DNA of 54,511 bases from CBDUMN01 sp965368335. Lineage in GTDB: Bacteria; Pseudomonadota; Alphaproteobacteria; Rhodospirillales; JAPHRK01. A program made the position numbers and the translations under genes. The DNA lies in NCBI GenBank assembly GCA_965368335.1, contig CBDUMN010000010.1, positions 1 through 54,511 on the forward strand, written 5' to 3'. Shown here one piece after another: positions 8,900 to 16,662 of this stretch. The notes below the pieces were generated by a model, which was not told where the DNA came from, ran no database searches, and saw only the letters and a list, made by a program, of their open reading frames with translations. Numbering within the stretch: the stretch's first letter is position 1; each line of letters starts with the position of its first letter.

Positions 8900-9024
8900 G
8901 GGCAGGACCCTAGCGGTAATTCGGCTTTTACGTTAAGCCTTCGTCAAGAGAAGAAGGCCGATAATTTAGCGGTGCGATTCAAATTGGTGAGTCGCGCCGT
9001 TATTTTTGGCAGTATAAAACCGTG

Positions 9025-9861
9025 ATGAAGAATCCTTATACCGTTCTTGGCGTCAACCATAGTGCAACTCCGGAAGTCATTAAAAAGGCTTACCGGGATC
9101 TGGCGCGAAAATATCACCCCGACAAAACCCCCGGGGATGCCTTTACCGAAGAACGGTTCAAAGAAATCGCAGCCGCCTATGAACTGCTTTCAAACCAATC
9201 GAAACGCGCTCAATATGACGCCGGAGATATTGATGCCGACGGCAATCCTGCGCGCCCGAGATCGGGGACCGGGAATTCGGCTTTCGACCGCTTCTGGGCC
9301 CGCAAAAAATCCGGCCAACAAAGAGCCAACGGCTCAAACGCCACTTACATTCTGAAAGTTCCGTTCGCCGAAGCCGTTTTGGGCGCTAACAAACAAGTCA
9401 GCATGACAAACGGCAAGCGCCTGGACGTTAAAATTCCCGCAGGCACCGAGGACGGCCAGATTCTTCGGCTTAAGGGCCAGGGAATGCCGGGCGTCGGCGG
9501 CGGATTGGATGGCGACGCTCTAATTGAAATTCGTGTGACCGAGCATCCGCATCTACGCCAGGAAGGCCCCGACCTCTGGATGGATCAGGACATCTCTCTC
9601 GAAACGGCCGTTCTAGGTGGAAAAATTCAGGTCGAAACGCTGACCGGGATGGTTTCGCTAACGGTCCCGGAGAACTCAAGCTCAGGAAAGGTTTTACGTC
9701 TCAAAGGAAAGGGGTTGCCACTCAAGAACGGCAACTTCGGCGACCAATACGTCAAGCTGATGATTGTTTTACCGCATGTCCCAGACCCCGATCTGATCGA
9801 TTTTGTCAAAGGGCGTAGCAGCAGTAAAACAGCTTTTTGGAAGCGCAAAACTAAGGCGTGA
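9025..9861 (+). CDS. J-domain protein, DnaJ/CbpA-like
   Basis: A 278-residue Hsp40 co-chaperone. Residues 3-67 are a J domain with the HPD motif at 31-33 that stimulates the DnaK ATPase. A short linker rich in Gly and Ser follows, then two C-terminal beta-barrel peptide-binding domains (about 105-270). The zinc-finger domain of true DnaJ is absent, as in CbpA. An in-frame GTG lies immediately before the ATG. No ribosome site is visible; instead TATAAA lies seven bases before the first start codon. The 3' end overlaps the converging YihY-like gene by 11 bases. The position before fabI matches other alphaproteobacteria. Confidence 0.87.
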   Translation: MKNPYTVLGVNHSATPEVIKKAYRDLARKYHPDKTPGDAFTEERFKEIAAAYELLSNQSKRAQYDAGDIDADGNPARPRSGTGNSAFDRFWARKKSGQQRANGSNATYILKVPFAEAVLGANKQVSMTNGKRLDVKIPAGTEDGQILRLKGQGMPGVGGGLDGDALIEIRVTEHPHLRQEGPDLWMDQDISLETAVLGGKIQVETLTGMVSLTVPENSSSGKVLRLKGKGLPLKNGNFGDQYVKLMIVLPHVPDPDLIDFVKGRSSSKTAFWKRKTKA

Positions 9862-11248
9862 TCGACCTTATATTATCACCCGGTGCGGTTCCCGTTTTTT
9901 CAAGGACATAGGAAAGAGGTTTGCTCAGAACCTCCCGGCGCGCAGCCTCCGCCGCCACTACGATTTCCGCAAATCGCTCGACTTCATGGTCGATACTCTC
10001 CGTATCCTGGGTATGCCCAAGAGCCTGATAGACATCGTAGAGCGATGCACTTGACGGGTCGCGCGCCATGACCCAGGCGCTATCGTCATTCGACTCGACA
10101 AACCCCGCCTTGAAGAGCTCTTCCAAAATCATCTCGACAGCACCGCTATCGGCGCCCGCCCCTCTAACCAGATCAGCAAAAGGCATGGCCCCACCCCTCT
10201 TGGAGCGTTCATAAAGGACCTTTAGCAGCGTAACGGCCAGTTCAATTCGCCGGACCTTCATCCCCGATCCCTGGCCAAGCACGAAATTAAGCCTCTCTCC
10301 AAGCACTGCGGCAATGACCCCGCCAAGCAAAACAACGGACCAAGTAAGATACATCCAAATCAGGAAAACCGGCACAATAGCCATGGCCCCATAGAGCGTC
10401 TGGTAGGTCGTCGACACCGACATGAAAGCGCCAAACCCACCCCGCAAGAATGAAAATAGCAAACCACCGATAACACCCCCAGCCAGTGCATGGATGAAAC
10501 GTACCGGACGGTTGGGAATAACCAGATAAAAAACCGTAAGACCCGCCATCACCATGACAGTCGGAAGCGTTTTGGTTAGCCAGCCGCCAAATCCCTGAAA
10601 CATATCTGTCCCGACCCATTCGCTTGCAGCATAAAAATAGGTCGAAAGAGACAGGCTGGCCCCGAGCAACAAAGGCCCTAGCGTCACAATGGCCCAAAAA
10701 ACCAGCAACCGCGGCACGATCCGACGGGGACGCCGAACTCTGAAGATAATGTTGAACGCCCCTTCAATGGTCCCGAGCAACATAATCGCCGTTACCGCCA
10801 GACCGATAATACCGACAGCGGTCATCTTGCCTGCATTGGCAAGAAAGGTATCCAGATACTCTCCGGCCACCTGCCCAGCCTCGGGAACGAAATTCTCAAA
10901 AACAAAACTCTGAACCTGCTCACGCATCCCTTCGAAAACAGGAAAAGCCGCAAGCATGGCAAACGTAATGGCGATAAAGGGAACGAGCGCTAACAATGAA
11001 GTATAGGAAAGTGAAGCAGCCACCCTTAAGCAACGGTCTTCCTGAAACCGCACCCAGAACATGCTAAGAGCGGCTATAGCCTGATTGACAATATCGCGCG
11101 GGGGAGCGCCCACCGGTTCATCAGTCTTTTCGGCTTCGGTATTTTCTACTTCAGCATCAGTCAAAAAGGGTGTCCCCCAGAAAAATCGCCGATTCTCGCT
11201 AAAGTGTGGCCCGGCAAAGCTTTTTCGGCAATATTTTTCACTCTCCAC
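9851..11248 (-). CDS. YihY/BrkB family membrane protein
   Basis: An inner-membrane protein of up to 465 residues in the YihY/BrkB (formerly RNase BN) family. About six transmembrane helices lie between residues 75 and 325, and the family signatures RVAASLSYTSLLALVP and YGAMAIVPVFLIWMYLTW are clear. The C-terminal 130 residues are soluble and contain a winged-helix-like segment (ELAVTLLKVLYERSKRGGAMPFADL). The GTG at 11248 is the furthest start; a TTG at 11164 preceded by GGGGGA gives a more typical N-terminus and may be the real one. The function of the family is unsettled. It converges with the J-domain gene, overlapping by 11 bases. Confidence 0.85.
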   Translation of the reverse strand: MESEKYCRKSFAGPHFSENRRFFWGTPFLTDAEVENTEAEKTDEPVGAPPRDIVNQAIAALSMFWVRFQEDRCLRVAASLSYTSLLALVPFIAITFAMLAAFPVFEGMREQVQSFVFENFVPEAGQVAGEYLDTFLANAGKMTAVGIIGLAVTAIMLLGTIEGAFNIIFRVRRPRRIVPRLLVFWAIVTLGPLLLGASLSLSTYFYAASEWVGTDMFQGFGGWLTKTLPTVMVMAGLTVFYLVIPNRPVRFIHALAGGVIGGLLFSFLRGGFGAFMSVSTTYQTLYGAMAIVPVFLIWMYLTWSVVLLGGVIAAVLGERLNFVLGQGSGMKVRRIELAVTLLKVLYERSKRGGAMPFADLVRGAGADSGAVEMILEELFKAGFVESNDDSAWVMARDPSSASLYDVYQALGHTQDTESIDHEVERFAEIVVAAEAARREVLSKPLSYVLEKTGTAPGDNIRSITP

Positions 11249-11489
11249 CGCAAGAACACTTCACTTTTTATGACAGTCTGTTTCAGGAAAACCCTCGTTT
11301 TAGGGCGTTTTGCGCCCGCTTTCGCCGTTTTCTCCCGATGAGAGACATTCCTTTTGGTTTTCCATCTTTCGATAGACTTTTGCCTTTAATAGCTTTCGTG
11401 TAGGATGCCGCGAAATTGCCTAAACCCCCGCGTCGACAATGGCTTAACAAGTCTGGGGAAACGACGCATCCGAGGAGGAAAAGAAAGAG

Positions 11490-12335
11490 ATGACCGCATC
11501 CGCAGGTTTGATGGCCGGTAAAAAAGGCCTGATTATGGGTGTCGCCAACAACCGCTCGATCGCTTGGGGGATCGCCCAGGCATTGCATGCTCAAGGAGCG
11601 GAACTGGCATTTACCTATCAGGGCGAAGCGCTGTTAAAGCGTGTCAAACCTTTGGCGGAATCCGTCGATTCTGACACCCTACTTTCCTGCGACGTGACCG
11701 ACATGGATCAACTCGATACAGTCTTCGCCGCTATTGAGAAAAAGTGGGGCAAACTTGATTTCCTGGTTCACGCCATCGCTTTTTCCGATAAGGACGACCT
11801 CAAGGGGCGCTATCTCGACGTCAGCCGTGAGAACTTCCTCATGGCTATGGACATCTCCTGCTACTCCTTCACCGCAGTGGGTAAACGCGCAGCCGCCTTG
11901 ATGACCGATGGCGGCTCGATGATCACGCTTAGCTACTATGGCGCTGAGCGAGTTATGCCGCATTATAACGTCATGGGCGTCGCCAAGGCGGCGCTGGAAG
12001 CCAGCGTACGTTACATGGCTGAAGATCTGGGCAAGGACGGCATTCGGGTTAACGCCCTATCGGCCGGTCCAATGAAAACTCTGGCAGCCTCGGGGATTGG
12101 CGACTTCCGCTACATTCTCAAGTGGAACGAAAACAACGCTCCGCTTCGCCGCAACATCACCATGGAAGACGTAGGCGGCGCCGGCCTTTACCTGCTCTCC
12201 AGTCTGTCTTCCGGCGTTACCGGCGAAACGCACCATGTGGATTCCGGCTACCATTCCGTCGGCATGATGGCCACCGATTCCGCCGGAGCGAACGCAGAAA
12301 TGCTGGCAAGCTTCAAGTCCCAGGACGAAAGCTAG
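11490..12335 (+). CDS. fabI: Enoyl-[acyl-carrier-protein] reductase (NADH)
   Basis: A 281-residue short-chain dehydrogenase that performs the last reduction of each fatty-acid elongation cycle in the cytoplasm and is the triclosan/isoniazid-class target in other bacteria. The FabI-type cofactor motif is GVANNRSIAWGIA, and the catalytic pair is Tyr159 and Lys166 with the six-residue spacing of FabI (YNVMGVAK). The substrate loop AGPMKTLAASGIGDF is intact. GAGGAGG precedes the start. The TAG stop lies inside the left arm of a 270-bp foldback element that fills the gap to aroC. Confidence 0.95.
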   Translation: MTASAGLMAGKKGLIMGVANNRSIAWGIAQALHAQGAELAFTYQGEALLKRVKPLAESVDSDTLLSCDVTDMDQLDTVFAAIEKKWGKLDFLVHAIAFSDKDDLKGRYLDVSRENFLMAMDISCYSFTAVGKRAAALMTDGGSMITLSYYGAERVMPHYNVMGVAKAALEASVRYMAEDLGKDGIRVNALSAGPMKTLAASGIGDFRYILKWNENNAPLRRNITMEDVGGAGLYLLSSLSSGVTGETHHVDSGYHSVGMMATDSAGANAEMLASFKSQDES

Positions 12336-12604
12336 GCCCTGCACTCAAACAGGTCGAGGCCATGGTTGAGACGCAAATGACGCGAGGTTAGGAGTGAGAA
12401 CGAAGGACATGCACGGCATATTCAAGGACGAACGACGCGGCCTCGCGTCATTTGCGTCCAATCCCTCTGGGACGGGTCGCTTTTTCCCGCCCGTTGCGTC
12501 GCGCACGGCTTGTGTGGGGCCAGCCACACGACGCCGCACACTCCTAACTGGCGGGGAAAATCGATCCCGCCATGGCATCAACCTATTTGAGTGCAGGGCC
12601 TAGC
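12331..12604. repeat. Foldback (inverted-repeat) element between fabI and aroC
   Basis: Positions 12332-12365 and 12570-12603 are 34-base inverted arms with three mismatches, both ending in CTAG. A further inverted pair, GTTAGGAGTG/CACTCCTAAC (12387-12396 with 12539-12548), sits at exactly the same distance from each arm, giving two matched 65-base ends. The 21 bases between these blocks do not match each other; each pairs with the interior instead. On the left, 12370-12387 pairs with 12441-12458 (18 of 18). On the right, 12550-12560 pairs with 12481-12491 (10 of 11). The result could fold as a cloverleaf. No transposase is encoded. The element contains the fabI stop codon and ends one base before the aroC start, so it resembles a small non-autonomous mobile element or a structured mRNA spacer. 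Confidence 0.8.
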
Positions 12605-13675
12605 ATGTCGGGAAACGGCTTCGGACATCTTTTTCGGTTCACGACCTTTGGTGAAAGCCATGGCCCTGCTATCGGCTGTGTCGTTGATGGCGTACCCCCG
12701 CGTCTGGACTTAACGGAAGAAGATATCCAAGTCTGGCTCGACAAACGCAAGCCCGGTTCATCGCGTTTCGTCACCCAACGCCAGGAAGCCGACATCGTCA
12801 AAATTCTATCGGGCGTTTTCGAGGGACAGACCACCGGCACCTCCATTGGATTGCTGATTGAGAACACCGATCAACGTTCCAAAGACTACGGCGATATCAA
12901 GGACAAATACCGTCCCGGCCATGCGGACTACACCTACGACCAAAAATACGGCATCCGCGACTACCGTGGCGGTGGGCGCTCAAGCGCCCGGGAAACCGCC
13001 ATGCGAGTCGCCGCTGGCGCCATTGCCCGGAAAGTGCTTGGCGAAAGCATCTCTATCCGCGGCGCACTTGTCGGTATGGGAAGCAAGGAAATCGACCGTG
13101 AAAACTGGAATTGGGGCGAAACCGGAAACAATCCTTTCTGGTGTCCCGATGCGGAAGCAGCCAAAGAGTGGGAAGACTACTTAGACGAAATCCGTAAAGC
13201 GGGCTCTTCAGTCGGCGCGACCCTTGAAATCGTCGCCTCCGGCGTTCCGGCAGGACTTGGCGCGCCAGTCTACGACAAACTCGACGCCGACATCGCCAAG
13301 GCCATGATGAGCATCAATGCCGTCAAAGGCGTAGAGATTGGCGCAGGCTTTGAAGCTGGTCGACTGACGGGCGAGGAAAATGCCGATGAAATGCGCATGG
13401 AAAACGGCAAGGCTATTTTCACCTCCAACAATGCAGGCGGCATCTTAGGCGGCATTTCCAGCGGTCAGGACATCGTTGTTCGCGTCGCCATCAAACCCAC
13501 CAGCTCCATCCTTACGCCACGCAAAACCGTCGACACGACTGGCAATGAAACAGACGTTCTCACTAAAGGCCGTCACGACCCCTGCGTCGGCATCCGCGGC
13601 GTTCCGGTAGCCGAGGCCATGCTGGCCTGCGTGCTCGCCGATCACCTTTTGCGTCATAAGGCCCAGTGCGGCTAA
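12605..13675 (+). CDS. aroC: Chorismate synthase
   Basis: A 356-residue FMN-dependent enzyme that makes chorismate from EPSP, the last step of the shikimate pathway. It has GESHGPAIGCVVDG near the N-terminus (GESHG at 16-20), RGGGRSSARETAMRVAAGAIA and the C-terminal RHDPCVGIRGVPVAEAM, all conserved and part of the FMN or substrate site. The start at 12605 (MSGNGFGHLFRF) fits the family exactly; an ATG 33 bases earlier lies inside the foldback element and is rejected. There is no good ribosome site in front because the element's right arm ends there, so translation may depend on the folding of that arm. Confidence 0.95.
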   Translation: MSGNGFGHLFRFTTFGESHGPAIGCVVDGVPPRLDLTEEDIQVWLDKRKPGSSRFVTQRQEADIVKILSGVFEGQTTGTSIGLLIENTDQRSKDYGDIKDKYRPGHADYTYDQKYGIRDYRGGGRSSARETAMRVAAGAIARKVLGESISIRGALVGMGSKEIDRENWNWGETGNNPFWCPDAEAAKEWEDYLDEIRKAGSSVGATLEIVASGVPAGLGAPVYDKLDADIAKAMMSINAVKGVEIGAGFEAGRLTGEENADEMRMENGKAIFTSNNAGGILGGISSGQDIVVRVAIKPTSSILTPRKTVDTTGNETDVLTKGRHDPCVGIRGVPVAEAMLACVLADHLLRHKAQCG

Positions 13676-13723
13676 CCTAGTCACCTCTGCTCGCCTCCCA
13701 ATCTTCTCCCCATACCCCAAGAT

Positions 13724-13752
13724 TGACGTTTACGTAAACGTTAACTAATATA
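13724..13752 (+). promoter_or_regulatory. Sigma-70-like promoter overlapping a 16-bp palindrome
   Basis: TTGACG (13724-13729) and TAATAT (13746-13751) are 16 bases apart. The perfect palindrome ACGTTTACGTAAACGT (13726-13741) covers the -35 and the spacer, the expected place for a repressor or MerR-type activator. It resembles, from memory, the operators reported for MerR-family LiuR regulators of branched-chain amino acid catabolism; that link is tentative. The promoter reads into the AhpD-like gene. Confidence 0.6.
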
Positions 13753-13811
13753 AGCATCAACTTATCTGGGGTCGGCAAACGGCCCAATTGGGATTGACCA
13801 GGGAGAAAAAG

Positions 13812-14384
13812 ATGCCTCAACCCGATCATATTATGCGACTTGAATTACCCGCAGCCAGCGATCTTAGCGACGACATCAAAAAGTATTTCGAGGTTTGCGA
13901 AGAGAAATTAGGGCTCATCCCTTACGTTTTGCAATCTTTCACCATGAACCCGGAAAAATTCGACACTTTCACCCGGTTCTACAATCAACTCATGCTGGCC
14001 CCATCGGGCTTATCCAAGCTTGAACGGGAGATGATTGCCGTGGTGGTCTCCTCCGCCAACCGCTGCTACTACTGCCTTGTCGCTCACGGTCAGACCGTGC
14101 GTCAACTCTCCGACGACCCGCAACTCGGTGAAATGCTGGTGATGAACTATCGGGTCGCCGAACTCGAACCCCGCCAGCGCATCATGCTCGACTTTGCCTG
14201 GAAGCTGACTAAAACACCGCAGGAAATTGGTGAAGCAGACCGGCAGGGGCTCCGCGATGCAGGTTATTCCGACCAGGATATTTTCGACATCGCCGATGTG
14301 GCCTCGTTCTTCAACTATACAAACCGGATGGCCCACGCCACCGATATGATGCCCAATCCGGAATACCATGCCATGAATCGTTGA
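13812..14384 (+). CDS. Peroxidase-related AhpD-like CxxC protein
   Basis: A 190-residue cytoplasmic all-helical protein of the carboxymuconolactone decarboxylase/AhpD superfamily. The redox motif NRCYYCLVAHG has Cys85, Cys88 and His92 with Glu71 and Glu73 upstream, the arrangement of AhpD-type peroxidase-related enzymes. The ATG at 13812 is chosen for the GGGAGAAA just before it; a TTG eight codons earlier is less likely. It is expressed from a promoter overlapped by a palindrome and probably cotranscribed with the small membrane protein that follows two bases after its stop. The substrate is unknown. Confidence 0.85.
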   Translation: MPQPDHIMRLELPAASDLSDDIKKYFEVCEEKLGLIPYVLQSFTMNPEKFDTFTRFYNQLMLAPSGLSKLEREMIAVVVSSANRCYYCLVAHGQTVRQLSDDPQLGEMLVMNYRVAELEPRQRIMLDFAWKLTKTPQEIGEADRQGLRDAGYSDQDIFDIADVASFFNYTNRMAHATDMMPNPEYHAMNR

Positions 14385-14386
14385 TC

Positions 14387-14734
14387 ATGCTTGGCGCGAT
14401 TACCCGCCTTCTAGCCCTCATGGCCTTTCTCGACGGCCTCTTGATTATACTTCAAGAGGTCGCCCCCGGCCCTCCCTGGTGGCTTGGCGGCGTACTCGTG
14501 CTGATCGGTTGCGCATTCGCCATGCTTAACTGTCAGCACATGATCAAGGGGAAGTTTGAGGACGTTGAAACGGCCGACAAATTATGGCTGCCGCTGATCC
14601 TGCTGACCTGCCTTCCGGCAGCGACCATTCACTTTCTTTTCGATATCGGCAGCATTTCAACAGCCGGACTTTTTGTTGTCATGCTGGCCTATAGCATCAC
14701 GGTCGTTCAGACGTATAACCGCCTTAAACCTTGA
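14387..14734 (+). CDS. Small inner-membrane protein, unknown
   Basis: A 115-residue hydrophobic protein with four predicted transmembrane helices (about 3-22, 30-47, 66-84 and 88-108). Between helices 2 and 3 is a short charged loop (KGKFEDVETADK). I do not recognise the family. The ATG at 14387 lies two bases after the stop of the AhpD-like gene, so translation is probably coupled and the two products may work together. Its 3' end overlaps the converging membrane-protein gene by 11 bases. Confidence 0.65.
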   Translation: MLGAITRLLALMAFLDGLLIILQEVAPGPPWWLGGVLVLIGCAFAMLNCQHMIKGKFEDVETADKLWLPLILLTCLPAATIHFLFDIGSISTAGLFVVMLAYSITVVQTYNRLKP

Positions 14735-15182
14735 TGCGGAACACAGCCCAAGCGCAAAAAGCATTCCCTGCAAGATAGAGAGCGTGGAGTCCATAAAGGA
14801 ACCCCTGGATCAGAAACAGGGATGTTCCGGCCATATTGTGTGGCTTGATCATATGAATCAGACTCAAAACCAGAACCGCCGAAGCAATCCCGATAACCGA
14901 CGCAATCACCGTCAGCCATTTGCCAAAGCCGACTTTGCCCCGAGTTAGGATAAAACCCCCCATAAAAAATAGAAAATGACCGAGAAACACGGCCGGAAGA
15001 TCATAATAGTGAGGCGCCAACATCCAATCGGCGAATTGGACTCCAATCATCAAAACAACCGGATAGGCCGCCCCCCAAAACATAATCAGGGTTCCCAAAA
15101 GCCGGGGATCGCGGAGCGGTTCCTCAGGCATTTGAGGGGCTTGCGGAGAGGGCGTCGCCCCACCTTGTTCCGGCGTCTCCAT
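14724..15182 (-). CDS. Small inner-membrane protein, unknown
   Basis: A 152-residue protein with a Pro/Gln/Glu-rich cytoplasmic N-terminus of about 25 residues, then four predicted transmembrane helices (LLGTLIMFWGAAYPVVLMIG onward, the last near SLFLIQGFLYGLHALYLAG). The family is not recognised. The ATG at 15182 has AGGAAGGAAG in front; a TTG seven codons earlier is rejected. It is divergent from the SqrR/BigR-like regulator, with a 15-base palindrome in the shared region, so it is a candidate target of that regulator. Confidence 0.65.
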   Translation of the reverse strand: METPEQGGATPSPQAPQMPEEPLRDPRLLGTLIMFWGAAYPVVLMIGVQFADWMLAPHYYDLPAVFLGHFLFFMGGFILTRGKVGFGKWLTVIASVIGIASAVLVLSLIHMIKPHNMAGTSLFLIQGFLYGLHALYLAGNAFCAWAVFRIKV

Positions 15183-15252
15183 TTGGCTTCCTTCCTGATC
15201 CAAGCTTGGTGCAAATCTGTGAGCGGGATATCGCCCGTTCCCCTTAAGCTGT

Positions 15253-15267
15253 CAAGAACAGTTCTTG
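15253..15267. promoter_or_regulatory. 15-bp palindrome, candidate operator
   Basis: CAAGAAC-A-GTTCTTG is a perfect inverted repeat in the 180-base divergent region between the membrane protein and the ArsR-family regulator. A TTGACA (15296-15301) lies downstream toward the regulator, without a clear -10 at the standard distance. Confidence 0.4.
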
Positions 15268-15362
15268 TTTTTGCAATTTAATATTATTCAACCTATTGAC
15301 AAATAGACATTATTAGAGAAACAGAATATACTCATATAAAAGGGCATTTGGGAGGACTTCCG

Positions 15363-15659
15363 GTGCAACTGGAAAACATGGAAGAGAACGCAAGGGCGGC
15401 AAGCTCCCTGCTCAAAGCCATGGGTAACGAAACCCGTTTAATGATCCTGTGCCAACTGGTGGATGGCGAACGGACGGTGACAGAGCTGGTTGATCGGATC
15501 GGCCTCAGTCAATCGGCTATGTCCCAACATCTCGCCATTTTACGCCAGCACGGACTGGTCCGGACTCGGCGTGAGGCCCGCTCAATCTACTACTCTTTCG
15601 CAGGTCCCGAATGTAAGGCCGTCATCGAAACCCTTTACGGGCTCTACTGCCACATCTGA
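15363..15659 (+). CDS. ArsR/SmtB regulator, SqrR/BigR-like persulfide sensor type
   Basis: A 98-residue winged-helix repressor. The GTG at 15363 is preferred since GGGAGGA ends seven bases before it. The recognition helix region is GLSQSAMSQHLAILRQHGLV, followed by the wing RTRREARSIYYSF. Cys30 (LMILCQL) and Cys96 (GLYCHI) are 66 residues apart, exactly the spacing of the two sensing cysteines of BigR and SqrR, which form a tetrasulfide with reactive sulfur. Classical metal-site motifs are lacking; a third Cys is at 84. I infer a sulfide/persulfide-responsive repressor. Targets may include the divergent membrane protein. It converges with the usp gene 10 bases away. Confidence 0.8.
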   Translation: MQLENMEENARAASSLLKAMGNETRLMILCQLVDGERTVTELVDRIGLSQSAMSQHLAILRQHGLVRTRREARSIYYSFAGPECKAVIETLYGLYCHI

Positions 15660-15669
15660 GCAGTTCCCG

Positions 15670-16626
15670 TTAGCGAACGATCATCACCGAATTGTAAGCC
15701 AGTTCCATCACCTTGAAAGCTGTTGAGCCGATAAAGAAACGCTCAATGGCCCCTTTACCGGAATCGGCAACCACCACCAAGGAATAGTCGGGCCCTGTTT
15801 CAATGATCTGCTCTACAGGATTGCCCACCTTAATGATTTTCTCGATAACGGGGATATCCATTTCAGCCAACAGATCGGCCGCCTGCTCCACGGCCGCCTC
15901 GGCATCTGCCTTGGCGCTTTCGTGGTGCGCAACCGATAGAATGGAAATCGGGCAATTGCAACGGCTTGCCAGATAGGCGTCACGACGCACCATTTCGAGC
16001 GAAATGTCTGATCCATCGGTGCAGATCAAATGACCGTTTCCTTCGGTGATGCTACGCGAAACGATGACCGAACAGGGAGCATGGAGGGCAACCTTCTCAG
16101 CAACCGCCGGATCCCAGAAAGACTTGGACTTGCGGCTTCGCCAGCGTTCCGATGCGCCAAGGATGATCAAATCGTACTCGCCGAGCGCCCACTGATCGAG
16201 AATACCGGTGGCGATGTTGCTGGTGACCTTGAGTTTAAGGACGATTTTTTTGCCTTCCGGCGAAATGTAGTCGATCTTGTTATCACCGAGAGACGTTCCT
16301 TCCACATCCGTATGGTAGTGTTTCTCGGACCAATCGAGCGATAGAATACCGAGATCAACCAGCATGTCGCGGCCTTTTTTAAGGTGCTTGATGCCGGGAA
16401 GTTCGAGCCCCCAGTTGAGCATGTTTTCACGCGCCACGTTGACCTGAAGTCCGCCAGAGCGCATTCCCTGGTCGAACGGCCTCACATAGCAAAGCACGAT
16501 ATCGGCATCGACGCCGCCGCCCAACTTGGCCGCATACCGCAGCCCCCGGTAGGATTCCTCAGATCCGTCAATACAAACCAGAATTCGGAATCGTTCATCT
16601 ACACGGCGTTCTGAATTATCGGACAT
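15670..16626 (-). CDS. Tandem-domain universal stress protein
   Basis: A 318-residue cytoplasmic protein with two UspA folds. The first spans about 12-192 (RILVCIDGSEESYRGLRYA at its start, LIILGAS...APCSVIVSRS at its end) and includes a 60-residue insertion. The second is about 198-318 and ends in GKGAIERFFIGSTAFKVMELAYNSVMIVR, which holds the G-9x-G-S/T nucleotide-binding motif. It starts 36 bases after the SLC13 permease on the same strand, so the two are probably one operon. USP domains next to or fused to transporters often modulate transport in response to ATP; that role here is inference. Confidence 0.87.
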   Translation of the reverse strand: MSDNSERRVDERFRILVCIDGSEESYRGLRYAAKLGGGVDADIVLCYVRPFDQGMRSGGLQVNVARENMLNWGLELPGIKHLKKGRDMLVDLGILSLDWSEKHYHTDVEGTSLGDNKIDYISPEGKKIVLKLKVTSNIATGILDQWALGEYDLIILGASERWRSRKSKSFWDPAVAEKVALHAPCSVIVSRSITEGNGHLICTDGSDISLEMVRRDAYLASRCNCPISILSVAHHESAKADAEAAVEQAADLLAEMDIPVIEKIIKVGNPVEQIIETGPDYSLVVVADSGKGAIERFFIGSTAFKVMELAYNSVMIVR

Positions 16627-16662
16627 ACTGGTGACCCCTTCCCCTCGTTACCCGAGCCAATT

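Noticed and set aside
12394..12603. A 69-codon frame inside the foldback element
   Set aside because: It ends in the right arm, has no clear ribosome site, and its translation follows from the repeat's palindromic structure. The element is better read as structured DNA or RNA.
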